Shown here: positions 1 through 11,300 of the stretch, piece by piece | Layout of the letters: the number at the start of each line of letters is the position of its first letter | Position numbering within the stretch: the first letter of the stretch is position 1 | DNA from: Typha latifolia | Lineage: Eukaryota; Streptophyta; Magnoliopsida; Poales; Typhaceae | Length of the DNA stretch: 64,000 bases | NCBI GenBank assembly: GCA_019914945.1 | Contig: CM034111.1 | Coordinates: 5,456,001 to 5,520,000, forward strand | Reading direction: 5' to 3' | The notes under the pieces: generated by a model | What the model saw: the letters and a program-made list of their open reading frames with translations, nothing else | Told to the model about the DNA's origin: nothing | Databases searched by the model: none | Program-made: the position numbers and the translations under genes

Positions 1-1320
1 GCATTGACAAAACGAAAATCATGTTTCATTATGCAGAACTCATTTTTCTGTTCCATGTGAGAAACCTTCAAACTTTTGCAGAATGAGTTTACTGCCCTTC
101 ACAGTGACAATGGCATGGTATTTTATTTACATACTATTAGTGGCAACAGTTAAGAAGTTATAGCTGGATCACTATATTGCGTGCTTCCAATAGATTCCTA
201 AAGACTTACCTTTTGTAAATGGAAAATTGACTGCATATATTTTCACTTCCATTATGTGATCTTTGACCAGTGAGCTTGGCAAGAGTTATGCACTATGTGA
301 TCTTTGGCCAGTGAGCATAACAAGAATTACGGTAAGAGGTTGCAGATTGACTATCTTTAAGGCAGCGTCTCTTTATGAACCGGGATTTTCAGCTATAGTG
401 TCAAACTTGTACTTATTTCAAAGATAGTGAATATGAACAATTAGATCAACTCATTGTTGAACCACCGTTACTCTCTTAAATAGTTAAATCAACTTCTCCG
501 AACCCATGTAGAATGTCTTCCTTCAATTTTCCCTTCTATCACTACCTTCCTAAGTCTCTATTACCTTTCCCTGCCTCATTTTTATAAAATCATATACAGT
601 AGTACCTGAAAGTCGCATTCTTTTCGACCAAATGGCTTCTAAAGGCATGTTTGGTTGTCGAAAAATGGGGAAAATGAAGTGGTCTGGGGAAGTAGAAGTT
701 CTCAGGAAAATTATTTCCCAACAAAAATTTTCCACTTCCTATTGTTTGGTGCGAAAAATGTAAGATTAGAATTAAGAGTCTCTTACTTTTACTTGTTTGG
801 TTAAGTGAAAAAACTGAAAGTACGATTCCCTCACTTTTTGATGTTTAGTTTGAAAACAAGAAAATTGAAAATAGGGATCTAGAAATTAAAGAAAAGATAT
901 CTTAAACTTAAAAGGAAAAATTTGTGTTATGCTTTTGAGAGTAATCAGATGAACATCTTTATTAGTAATATTTTTTTTATTACTAGATAAATAATAAAAT
1001 ACAAGATAAATTTATATTTTTCAAAAAAAAATTCTAATAAGAAAAGAGAAAAGTAGCAATATGATGATTCTTTATGGAAGTAATAATATGAGTGCAAAAC
1101 TCATACTAAAATAAAAAAGGAAAGGTATATCTATTTTTTTAATACATGTCAAGTAATGTCAAGTAAGAAAACAAAAAAACAAAAAAACAAAAAGTACCTT
1201 ACAAAAAATGTTAGATGTACATGATTCTATTATGTTAAATTACAATGATGACCTATTAAAGGTACCTTATCTGATTTTTCTAATGATGATGATGGCTAAT
1301 TAAAAGTAGCAATACAATTA
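1..1320. other. AT-rich non-coding DNA with MITE-like stretch
   Basis: No coding sequence is recognised. Around 640-850 the phrase TGTTTGGTT and close variants recur on the plus strand, a pattern common in small plant MITEs, but I could not pair terminal repeats or find a target duplication. From 850 to 1,300 the DNA is very AT-rich, with A-runs at 1,022 and 1,170-1,190. If the LRR gene continues leftward, this stretch could lie in one of its introns; that is inference. Confidence 0.4.
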
Positions 1321-1324
1321 GAAT

Positions 1325-1550
1325 CATGGTTTCCAGTTTCGACCGATCCCAAGTGGGATTAGTTGAAACTAGTTCATTGGCTGGTTTCGGCTGGGGTATT
1401 GGCCGTATAGAGCCGATCCTGCCTGAAATGGATTGGGATGAGTCAAATCCAACCTGTGAGACATATCGATGTCCCCACCCTCCCAACCATGATGCGAATC
1501 GAGTCAGATTGGATCACATTAAGGGGAGATTGGGCTCAATGGATTGAGTC
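1325..1550 (+). repeat. Dispersed repeat end, family shared with 15,520-15,650
   Basis: The plus strand from 1,325 (CATGGTTTCCAGTTTCGACC) matches the reverse complement of 15,520-15,650 (CATGGTTACAAGTTTCGACC), and similarity continues for about 50 bases through the words GTGGGAT and GAAAC. These are two copies of one GC-richer dispersed repeat in opposite orientation. The segment can be read through without stops for about 70 codons, but composition and the lack of any known motif argue against a gene. Its class is unknown. Confidence 0.5.
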
Positions 1551-1619
1551 TAGTTATCTTATCTGCTTATTTGCTTTAATTAGAGTCTTATTAGGTTAAA
1601 ATTTATTATAAATTAACTA

Positions 1620-2429
1620 ATTCAGCTATGCACAGTTTTGAAAAAATATTCAAAGGATATTCCACAGACGACCGCTTGGAGAAGATTGAAGACGTCTTGA
1701 TGTACAACTTCCGTATTCAAGGTTTCTCCATATTCGGACTCTATCTGTTGTAGAACGACAAATCAATTCGAGAAGGATGAGGAAGGCTGATTTAGCTAAG
1801 TCATGTTTATCCCTAGGTCATGTTTATCTCTTATGTAAGCACTTAAGACAAGTTTAGTTAAGTTATGTAAGCCACTGAGACAAGTTCAATTAAGTCATGT
1901 AAGCCTCTAAGACAAGTTCTAATTCGAGTTATATAAGTCTTTAGGGTTAGTCTAAGGCAAGTCCTAGTTCGAGTCGTATAAGCCTTTAGGGCTAGTCCGA
2001 GTAGGACTCATTGTATCCGACCTCTATATATAAAGGGACTAGGCTTCTTTATTTAGGATGGAATTGAATGAAAGGAATATTGAGTTAAGTTAAGTTAAGT
2101 TTATTTACCCTACATTACTTATCGTTTTATCTTTTACTGTAGCCGTTAGATCGTCGCTATCTTTCTACGAGTATATCTAAGTTAGAAACCCTAATTCTAC
2201 CTCCAACCCATAGTCACTATTACCTCCAGCAGCCACCCTATCCTACGGCCATTCACCACCACCCTTAGCCGTTCGCCACCCTTTGACGACTGTCGCAACG
2301 TCAGATATTTATCATTCTGCCCTCTCTGATCTATCTCCACTATTTTATTTTTAACTTTTTATCCGGAACTCCGATTTAGGTGAAACTAGAGCTATTAGAA
2401 CCCTAACTCATGAGGCTACCTCCACCTAA
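1620..2429 (+). repeat. LTR-like U3 sequence with TATA box, not matched in the 3' LTR
   Basis: This block sits where the 5' LTR of the chromovirus should begin, but it does not resemble the start of the 3' LTR at 7,849. It contains imperfect tandem units at about 1,800-1,995 built on the word GTAAGCC followed by AAGACAAGTT, then a good TATA box (TATATATAAAG at 2,025-2,035). A pyrimidine-rich leader-like stretch follows. It looks like the promoter half of another LTR joined to the R/U5 half of this element, by recombination or nested insertion. The left boundary is approximate. Confidence 0.45.
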
Positions 2430-2911
2430 ATTTTAATTGTTATATTTTTTGTGCATTTAATCATTATACTCAGTGCATCACCATACTTCGTGCAAATATT
2501 GAAGTTTGTGAAAAGAAAAAAAAATGAGACTAGTATTGGTACGACTTAGAGAATAGTCCCGGTATAAATCGTCTGCGATTTTCCGTGGTGACTCAAGTTT
2601 ATCTAGAAGTCCAGGGGAAAGTCCTAAATTAGATCACTGCGGTGACTTTCTTAGGTGACTTTGGCGGGGTTAGAGAATAGTCCTAGGATGAATGAGAAAA
2701 TTTCCTAGGTGACTCTAACTTCTCTCAACGGTTAGAAGAAAAGACAGAATGTGTTGATCATAGGGTGATACCTTCTGATGATCCTAACCGGATCAGCTAT
2801 GAAGAAAAGTCCCGAACGTCATCACGAGATGACTTCTAGTTGATGTGGATTCACAGGGTTTAGACCCATTGAGACATATGACGGTCATGATTCCTATTAC
2901 GGGTCATGACA
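2430..2911 (+). repeat. 5' LTR, conserved 3' part
   Basis: Bases 2,430-2,880 align with 9,110-9,565 of the 3' LTR, with roughly 25 differences over about 370 bases counted by eye. The end, GGGTCATGACA at 2,901-2,911, matches GGGTCGTGACA at the 3' LTR end. Between these parts the 5' copy lacks the roughly 530 bases that the 3' copy carries at about 9,566-10,098. A primer binding site starts four bases further on. Confidence 0.8.
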
Positions 2912-2915
2912 TTGT

Positions 2916-2933
2916 TGGTATCAGAGCCAGGTT
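2916..2933 (+). promoter_or_regulatory. Primer binding site (initiator Met tRNA)
   Basis: TGGTATCAGAGCCAGGTT lies just inside the 5' LTR. TGGTATCAGAGC is the standard plant LTR-retrotransposon primer site, complementary to the 3' end of initiator methionine tRNA. It fixes the LTR end at 2,911 and the plus orientation of the element. Confidence 0.85.
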
Positions 2934-3060
2934 TTTGGCATTTTTAAACACCCTTAGAGTTGTGTGGAGGTCCGGTGGCATAAGCTCAGGTTTGTTATGA
3001 AATTTTTATTATATTCAGTAAAATTATTCCTATCTTATTTATAAATCTTGAAGGGGCAAT

Positions 3061-4698
3061 ATGTATACGCGTCGTCGTCGACGAGGAGTTGCGGCCCAGA
3101 GTTTATCTCCTGACAGGAGTAGGGAGCAAGAGCCGACTCCTACTCAAGCGCCAGCTCTTGCACCGACTGTTATTCCTGGTTTGGAATCGAAAGCTGCTCC
3201 TACCCAAGTTCCTACTCCTACCCAGACTCCTACCCCTGCCCAAATCCCCATTCCTGCCCCAATTCATGCTACTCATACAGTGGTATCAGTGCTTCAGACC
3301 CTTCTTCAGGCCGTTGGAGGACAGTCATCGCAGACTCCGGCTACATCAAAGTCAAGGCCCCTTAGTCTAGATAGGGGTACAATGTTTGAAATTTTTTTGA
3401 AGGCATCTCCACCTACCTTTAGAGGGACCACTGATCCGATAGAAGCAGAGGCATGGCTGTTGTGAATCGAGAAGATATTACGAGTTTTGGATTGTTCAGA
3501 GGATCAAAAGATTGCTTTGACGACCTATATGTTTGAGGATCGGGCAGAGCATTGGTGGCGGATGATTGAGCGCTAGTACATTAGACGAGAGAAGGAGATG
3601 ACTTGGGGAAACTTTAAAAGGATTTTCTTTGAGAAATACTGTCCTCGGGCATTAAAGAAGAAGAAGTATGATGAGTTCTTTGAGCTTAGACAGGAGGCAT
3701 GTCTTGTGGTGGACTTTGAGGCGAGGTTCACCGAGTTGTTGCGATTTGTTCCACATATAGCAGCGAGCAAGGAAGAGAAAGTTAGCTTCTTCGAGGGTAA
3801 ATTGCGGCCAGCCATCAGAGATAGGATATCACTATTCCAGTGTCGGACACTTCCAGAAATGGTGTCTAAGGCACTCCTCGCCGAGAGAAACATTGGGGAG
3901 CTTCGCCAAGAACGAGAATAGCAACATCCACAGAAGAAGCCGAGGAGGTACCAGGAGCAAAACAGAGGAGGTGGTCAGCCGTCTGGACAACCCTTGAGGA
4001 CCGGGAGTGGACCAAACCCTTCTGGGGGAGGTCCCAAACAGAGTCAGCTTAAAAATTGTACGAGGTGTGGACGCTCACATTCATCTAGTGTTGGGTGCAA
4101 TGGAGTACCACGAAGTTGCTACAACTGTGGAAGACCCGGCCACTTAGCGAGAGATTGCAGAGAACCACGTGGGGGATGGCGTCCGACTTCTCAACAGGAT
4201 CAACAGCATCGACTGTCCCAGTCTAGCACAACGAACAATAGGCCTCCAGCAAGTAGCGGAAATCCAGGAGCGAGGCCAAAGAATAAAGGAAGAATTTATA
4301 CCTTGACCCAAGAAGAGGCTGAGCACTCACCATCCGTGGTGCAAGGTACATTATCTATTTCTTCCATACCAGCTAAAGTCCTTATTGACTCCGGAGCCTC
4401 ACATTCTTTTGGTTCACCTGATTTTCTTTCCTTATTACCTATTGCACCTGAGATTATGGAATCATATTTAGCAGTGATTACACCCATAGGGAGGACTATA
4501 CTTCTAAATCTTATTTGCAGATTTTGTTTAGTAGAGATAGACGATCAGAAACTTCTAGTAGATCTTATTTGTCTGGACATGCATGATTTTGATGTTATAT
4601 TGGGTATGGATTGGCTATCTGCACATTATGCTATAGTAGATTGTAGAATGAAAAGGGTTACGTTTTCTATCTCGGAGAAGCCAGAATTTTTCTTCTAG
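3061..4698 (+). pseudogene. Chromovirus gag and aspartic protease region, stops
   Basis: One frame starting at 3,061 runs through gag and protease with stops at 3,463-3,465, 3,574-3,576, 3,919-3,921 and 4,696-4,698. The N-terminal part is basic, then rich in Pro and Thr (repeated PTPTQ-like units near residues 20-65). A CCHC zinc knuckle (CYNCGRPGHLARDC) lies at 4,117-4,158, preceded by a second Cys-pair. The protease active-site motif DSGASHSF begins at 4,387, and the ILGMDWL flap-side motif follows near 4,600. In working relatives gag packages RNA and the protease cuts the polyprotein. The start at 3,061 is the first ATG after the primer site, about 130 bases into the leader. Confidence 0.8.
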
Positions 4699-7600
4699 GG
4701 TGAGCGGAAGATTCCTACGACCAGTATTATCTCAGCACTTCAAGCAAATCGATTAATGAAGAAAGGATGCCCAGGCTTTTTGGCATCGGTAGTGGGTGTG
4801 GAGCGTGCAGAGCAGGAGATTCATGAACTTCAAGTGGTAAATGAATTTCCAGATGTTTTTCCTGAAGATCTACCTGGTCTTCCACCCGATCAAGAGATAG
4901 ACTTCACCATAGATCTGCTCCCTGGCACTAAACCAATATCAAAGACACCCTACAAGATGGCACCAACAGAACTTAGAGAGTTGCAGACCCAATTTCAAGA
5001 ATTGCTGGATTTAGGTTTTATTCGTCCGAGTGTATCACCTTAGGGAGCACCAGTTTTATTTGTAAAGAAGAAAGATGGATCGATGCATCTTTGCATTGAT
5101 TATCGGGAATGAAATAAAGTCACTGTGAAGAACAGGTATCCACTACCCCGGATCGATGATCTTTTTGATCAACTGCAAGGCTCTTAGGTCTTCTCAAAAA
5201 TCGATTTGAGGTCTGGTTATCACCAATTGAAGATCAGGAATGAGGATATTGCAAAGACAGCATTTAGGACTCGCTATGGCCATTATGAGTTCTTAGTGAT
5301 GCCTTTTGGCCTTACAAATGCACCTGCAGCTTTTATGGACTTAATGAACTGGGTCTTCAAAACCTTCTTGGACCAATTTGTTGTGATATTCATTGACGAT
5401 ATATTGATCTATTCCAAGAGCAGAGAAAAGCATGAGGAACATCTGAGGACAATACTTCAAACTCTTCGTGAGGAAAAACTTTATGCAAAGTTTAAAAAGT
5501 AAAACTTTATGCAAAGTTTAAAAAGTGTAAGTTTTGGTTGGATGAGGTGGCCTTCTTAGGACATATACTTAGCAAGGATGGAGTCAAGGTGGATTAGAAG
5601 AAGATCAAGGCTGTTAGCAATTGGCCGAGGCCTACTTCAGTATCTGAAGTATGCAGTTTCCTTGGATTGGCAAGCTACTATAGAAGGTTTGTGGAGGGAT
5701 TTTTACGGATCGCCTTACCACTTACCTCACCAAAAAGGGGTGAGATTTGAGTGGTCAGATGATTGTGAAAATAGCTTTCAAGAGCTGAAGCAGAGATTGA
5801 TTGCAGCTCCTATCCTTTCACTTTCGACGGAGGGCGGCAACTTTGTAATTTACAGTGATGTATTCCGATAGGGTCTCGGTTGTGTTTTAATGCAGCATGG
5901 AAAGGTGATAGCTTATGCATCTAGACAACTTAAGATTCATGAGAAGAACTATCCTACTCATGATCTTGAGTTGGCTGCGGTGGTTTTTGCACTAAAGATT
6001 TGGCATCACTACCTTTATGGAGAATCTTGTAAAATTTTTACTGATCATAAGAGCCTCAAGTATATTTTTACTCAGAAAGAACTTAATTTGAGGCAGCGCA
6101 GGTGGCTAGAATTAATTAAGGATTATGATGTTAGTATCAATTACCATCCTGGGAAGGCAAATGTGGTAGCCGATGCTTTGAGCAGGAAATCATCAGAGGG
6201 GCACTTATCAGCACTTACTTGTCAGCAGTGCATTATTGAAGAATTCAGACGCCTGGAAATTGAAGTAACATCAAATCCAGAGAGAGTAGCTATTTGCAGT
6301 CGGCTAGTGGTCAAACCTACACTTTTAGATCGCATCCAGGCTGCTCAATTAGAGGATGCCAACCTCAAGAAGATCTTGGAAGGATTAGAAAAAGGAGAAG
6401 CTCCTGGCTATTCGAGGTCAGATGAAGGACTAGTCAAATTCTAAAATCGAGTCTGCGTCCCAGCTAGCGAGGAGTTAAAGAATGAAATTATGTCAGAGGC
6501 TCACAGTTCAGGATTCAGTATCCACCCAGGCAGCACAAAAATGTATAGAGATTTGCGAGAAAACTTCTGGTGGAATGGCATGAAAAAGGACATAGCTAAC
6601 TTTGTGGCCAGATGTCTCACTTGTCAGCAAGTCAAAGTTGAGCACCAAAAGCCTGCAGGGATGTTATAGCCTTTGCCTTTATTGGAATGGAGGTGGGAGG
6701 ATGTGACTATGGACTTTGTTTCAAGACTTCCCCGCACTAGATCAAATCATGATGCAATTTGGGTAATCGTGGACAGACTAACTAAGTCTGCTCACTTTTT
6801 GGCCATTCGTATGACTTACTCCTTAGATCGTCTTGCACAACTTTATATTAGGGAGATTATTCGACTCCATGGCGCACCTTTGTCTATCGTATCTGATCGA
6901 GATCCTCGTTTTGTTTCTAAATTTTGGCGGAGTCTTCATTCAGCTATGGGGACACGACTGAGATTCAGTTCAGCTTATCACCCACAAACAAATGGACAAT
7001 CCGAGAAGACTATTCAAACCCTTGAAAACCCTTGAGGATATGTTGCGAGCATGTTCTTTGGAGTGGAAAGGAAATTGTGATGATCATCTTCCACTCATGG
7101 AGTTCTCATACAATAATAGCTATCATTCGAGTTTAGGGCTAGCGCCTTACGAGGCGTTGTATGGCAGAAAATGTAGATCTCCACTTTGTTGGTTTGAGGT
7201 TGGTGAAAGACAGTTATTGGGACCAGATATAGTACAAGATACTACACAGAAAATTGTCAAAATCAAAGAAAAGCTTCTTGCAGCTCAAAGCCGTCAAAAG
7301 AGCTATGCTGATAATCGGAGAAGAAACCTTGAGTTTCAAGTAGGCGACATGGTTTTCCTAAAGGTGTCACCTTGGAAAGGATTGATCAGGTTTGGTAAGA
7401 AAGGCAAGTTGAGTCCTCGCTTTATTGGACCTTTTGAGGTGTTAGAGCGCATTGGAGAGGTGGCATACCAAATAGCACTACCACCTAGGTTATCTAAAGT
7501 ACATAATGTCTTCCATGTATCTATGTTGAGAAAGTATGTGCCTAATGCAGACCATGTGATCGACTTTGAATCTTTGGAAATCCGAGAAAATTTATCTTAT

Positions 7601-7768
7601 GAAGAGCAACCTGTGGAAATTCTAGAGACTCAGCAAAGAACTCTTCGAAATAGGGTAATCTCTTTCGTGAAGATTTTATGGCAAAACCATAAGTCAGAAG
7701 AAGCAACTTGGGAGCGTGAAGATAAGATGAGGGAAAAGCATCCGGAGCTATTTCCTCAATCTTCATAG
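4699..7768 (+). pseudogene. Chromovirus pol: RT, RNase H, integrase, broken
   Basis: RT begins near 4,830 and its catalytic motif is FIDD at 5,389-5,400. RNase H spans about 5,850-6,200 (TDHKSL and DALSR motifs). The HHCC zinc finger of integrase is at about 6,500-6,640, followed by the DDE core with Asp in MDF near 6,713, Asp in SDRDPRF near 6,895 and Glu in GQSE near 7,000. GPF and a chromodomain-like tail close the frame, which stops at 7,766-7,768. Stops fall at 5,041, 5,110, 5,185, 5,595, 5,869, 6,442 and 6,667. Frameshifts come from a 26-bp duplication at 5,475-5,526, an extra A in the A-run near 5,733 and a 10-bp duplication at 7,016-7,035. Confidence 0.85.
5475..5526 (+). repeat. Perfect 26-bp tandem duplication in the RT region
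   Basis: Bases 5,475-5,500 are repeated exactly at 5,501-5,526. The second copy adds 26 bases, shifting the frame and creating a TAA at the junction (ends 5,502). Identity between copies implies the duplication is recent relative to the scattered point mutations. Confidence 0.95.
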
Positions 7769-7848
7769 CGACTATTACGGTATTACCTTATCCTTGTATT
7801 TCGCTAATTTTAATTTCGAGGATGAAATTTCTTTTTGTTGGGAATAGT

Positions 7849-8409
7849 TGTCAGAACTAGAAAAAAAAATTTGGGAGTTAAGACAGGAGGGTGCACGTGC
7901 AGCCCCTCCCCTCTCCCTCTCCGGCACGCGACGAGGCGCGGAAAAGAGGGGATTTCATCTAATCCGAATAGGATTAGATTTGATCCTCTTCTAATCTATA
8001 AATTTAACCCTAATCCTCTCTCTCTCCTCAAACCCCCCCCCCCAAGCCTTCTTCTCCTCCATCGTTTTCTTTCTTTTCTCACAGTCGGAGTCGTTGCTAT
8101 GGGATCAGATCGCCCGAGCATCGCCGGAGGAAATTGGGACCACCACACTCCTCCTCGGTGAGCCCTCTCATCCCTCTAGTTTAATTTAAATTTAAAGAGA
8201 TAGATTAGAAATACCTAATTCGTGGAATTCGGCCTCATCGGCAAATCAAGCCGGCAGGCGGCTTCGGGTCGCAATCGCATCGTCACCGGAAGCTTCGTGC
8301 TCCAAGCCAGTGTCGGTGATGTCTTCTAGGGAGCCCTCATGGCTCCAATCGACGTCGGCCTCGACGTCGGTCATCGGTGGTGAGTTTTCCTCCACCTCAT
8401 GAGGACAAT

Positions 8410-8443
<34 letters not shown>

Positions 8444-10129
8444 GAGAGGTTGAGGGTGGTTGTGAACCGCCGCCGGCAAGGTCGTCGGCAGGGTCGCCGG
8501 CGGTCACTCCCTCCCTCAACCCTTCTCTTCCTCGCGTTGGTTGTGAGAAGAGAAAGGGTTTGGGTGGGGCTTGGGTTTAACCCGAGCCAACCCTTTTCTT
8601 TTAAAGATTGGGTTCGGGTTCGGGTTGGATTTCGGATCCAAAGACCCGACCCGAACCACTTATTTGGTGGGCTGCGGATTAGCGCAAGCCCAATTCAATT
8701 AATTTTGGCTGGGCCTCGGCCCAACCTGATTTAATTGATTTCTTTTTTGGATTGGGCCAAGCCAGCAGCAGCCCAGCCTAATCCAATGGGTAGGTTAAAC
8801 CCATTTTATTTTTTCTTTTAGTTTTTTTTAAATTTTAGAAATATTGATATTATTCAAATTAAAATTTTGAATATTATTTATTATTTAAGGTGGTGATTTT
8901 AGTACGTGAGCTAAATATTTGAGATTTCGGTTGTCTTACCTAAACTCAGGTAAGTAGGTTCACTCACATATTTATTTTATTATATTTCATACCTTTGTCA
9001 GACCATGTAAATTTTCTGTGTGCAAATTATTTATTTCACTCTTACGTGCAAAAATTTAATTATTACAATTCCTGTGTGCAAATCTATTTATTTTATCCGT
9101 ACGTGCAAAAATTTAATTGTTATATTTTTTGTGCATTTAATCATTATACTCAGTGCATCACCATACTTCGTGCAAATATTAAAATTTGTGAAAAGAAAAA
9201 AAAATGAGACTAGTATTTGGTATGACTTAGAGAACAGTCCCGGTATAAATCGTCTACGATTTTCCGTGATGACTCAAGTTTATCTAGAAGTCCAGGGAAA
9301 AATCCTAAATTAGATCACTACGGTGACTTTCTTGGGTGACTCTGGCGGGGTTAGAGAATAGTCCTAGGATGAATGAGAAAATTTCCTAGGTGATTCTAAC
9401 TTCTCTCAACGGTTAGAGAAAAAGACAGAATGTGTTGATCACAGGGTGATACCTCTGATGACCCTAATCGGATCAGCTATGAAGAAAAGTCCCGAGCGTC
9501 ATCTCGAGGTGACTTATAGTTTATGTGGATCCGCAGGGTTTAAACCCATTAAGACATATGACAGTATAAATATTGAAAAGATATTAATATGTTGAAACCA
9601 TGCAAGATTACAAGTTGTGACTCTCTCTCTATTGTTATCATTGTTATTATTTAAAGAGCATGTTTATTGCAATTATTATGGATACTGTTGCTGTTAGTTT
9701 AATCTTTTTCAGCATTAATATAATGTAGAATTTTATTTGGTTTTCGAGTGAATTCCACTCACTGAGTTATAGTTGTTGGCTCATAGATTCTATTTTTTTT
9801 GTATTTGTTTATCTATCTCAGGTAATAGTCAGCAGGGCGACTGAGCGAGATGTACCCGGAGTCCACCTCCACTTAGGATTCACCTATTTATTCTTCCGCT
9901 CTTTTAGATTTTATGCTTTAAATTAGAAGTTTTATTTATTTAGTTTAGAGACTCAAAAATATTAACATTGTTTTATGTTATTGCAATTAGTAATAAAATT
10001 TAATAAAGAAAATTTTATTTTATTTATTTATTTTGTCATCGTACATGTAGAAAGTATTGTTAAGGCTTCGTGTGTCTCAAGTATATTGAGATGCATGGCC
10101 GGTCATGATTCCTATTACGGGTCGTGACA
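7849..10129 (+). repeat. 3' LTR of the chromovirus
   Basis: It begins TGTCAGAAC at 7,849 after a degenerate purine tract and ends GGGTCGTGACA at 10,129, giving a 5-bp terminal inverted repeat TGTCA/TGACA. The length is about 2,281 bp. A TATA-like box (TATAAATTT) is at 7,997-8,005, followed by a CT-rich leader. A GA microsatellite lies at about 8,410-8,441, and short 'GGGTTGGGCT'-like phrases recur at 8,570-8,800. The part from 9,110 onward is shared with the 5' LTR, and 8,690-10,030 is distantly similar to the remnant at 57,895-59,070. Confidence 0.85.
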
Positions 10130-10350
10130 CGAGCTAGGGCACCCGACGAAGCGACGGTGAGCGGCAGGCGATGGTGACGGCGGGCGGCAATCAGCGAGCG
10201 ATGGCAACGACGACGGCGACTACAAAGGCAAAGGTGAGTATCCCTTACCTCTTTCTCTCACTTTCTTACGGCACGGCCGGCAAATGCCGAGGCACGTGCC
10301 GTGTCGGCCGGTGGTCGACACAGTCCGTGCTTGTGGCACGGCCATCGTTG
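10130..10350 (+). repeat. Right part of a hAT-like nonautonomous element, cut by the LTR
   Basis: This GC-rich stretch matches the reverse complement of 22,162-22,400, including the phrases GTGAGTATC, CGGTGGTCGACACAG and the terminus GGCCATCGTTG. The end at 10,350 is the same terminus type (CAACGATGG reversed) found in the intact copies. Its left end is missing exactly where the chromovirus LTR ends, so the retrotransposon probably landed inside it. Confidence 0.55.
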
Positions 10351-10359
10351 GTCCTAAGC

Positions 10360-10800
10360 ATTATTATTTACAAACTTATGGTGATTATGATGATGAAGAC
10401 CACAAAAATTTACAAGAGAACTTAGTATTCATCAAAATATTAAATTTTGAGTAAACTAATATATTTTTTAAGTTTTTAATCTTCATATGTGAGTACTTTT
10501 TATTTTCTTATTTTCTTATCATTTTTTCTAAATTTTTAGAAATTTTTCTGTATTTTAAAATAATATGTAGAATTTTACGTAATTAAAAAATAGTTCGATC
10601 CAATACGAGCGACCGATACCGATCTGACCCTGATACTCGAAACCTTAGTTAGAATGATGATGGATAAATAAAAAATTTAGTCAAAAATATTGCAAACTTA
10701 TCTATATTTGCATATAACATCCTACGTTATCTATATTTTACAAATTGGTCCCTCAAATTTCTGCTAATGGCACTCTTGACAAAGAAGTTTAATATATCCT
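10360..10800. other. AT-rich unassigned DNA
   Basis: The stretch is AT-rich. At about 10,590-10,650 there is a short GC-richer phrase (ACCGATACCGATCTGACC) resembling the tail of other dispersed plant repeats. I see no gene. Confidence 0.4.
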
Positions 10801-11300
10801 CCTATGATTTAACAAAATATGCAAACTTCCAAATCTTGGTCTTCCCCTCTAGCTAGACAGACTCCTCCCTTGGTTGTTCGACACTGGTGGATAAATTTAA
10901 GAATATACTTTTTGTTAGGCAGCCAAAATTCCCTGGTTCAGAGGCTGGATAACTCTAGTATAAGTCATCCCCTCTGTTTTCTCGACCTACTTTTTCTCAT
11001 TCTCTAGGCTCTTGTGAAGATTATTTGATCGCCTAGACTCGATTAAAAGCGCATTCCTCTAGAAAGGCCATGAACAGGTTAGTGGGTTTCGAACTCTAAA
11101 TTAGGTGAAAGTTGCACAGTAGATCTTAGGGAGGTTTGGGAATTCTTGATCCAATTGGTGGTGAAGCTCAACATCAAGGACCTCACTTTCTTGCAAAAAG
11201 CCTTCTTGATGGTTACCTGCTAGCACAAAAGGTTCCCCTAAAGGACTCTTCCCTAAAGGACTTCAATAAGTGGAGATTCAGTGCAAATGATCTTCCTTGA
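10800..11300 (+). pseudogene. Possible LINE reverse-transcriptase 3' remnant
   Basis: In mixed plus-strand frames one can read a VDKFKN-like segment near 10,890, a segment like IKSAFL-KGHEQVSG near 11,045-11,085, and GGLGILDP-like residues near 11,130-11,155. Their order and spacing resemble the thumb region of plant L1 ORF2 (FLW-G followed by GGLGI). Stops and frameshifts are numerous. The assignment rests on short motifs only, so confidence is low. Confidence 0.35.

Larger units (their letters stand above)
2430..10129 (+). mobile_element. Ty3/gypsy chromovirus (Tekay/Del-like), decayed
   Basis: The order is 5' LTR, primer site, gag, protease, reverse transcriptase, RNase H, integrase with chromodomain-like C-terminus, then a 3' LTR with TATA box. 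The polyprotein is split by at least ten in-frame stops and three frameshifts, so it cannot be expressed. The C-terminal tail after the integrase GPF motif (ending near EEATWERED...HPELF) resembles chromodomains of the Tekay/Del clade, which also has long LTRs. The five bases after the 3' LTR are CGAGC. No matching target duplication was found on the left because the 5' LTR start is lost. Confidence 0.85.
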
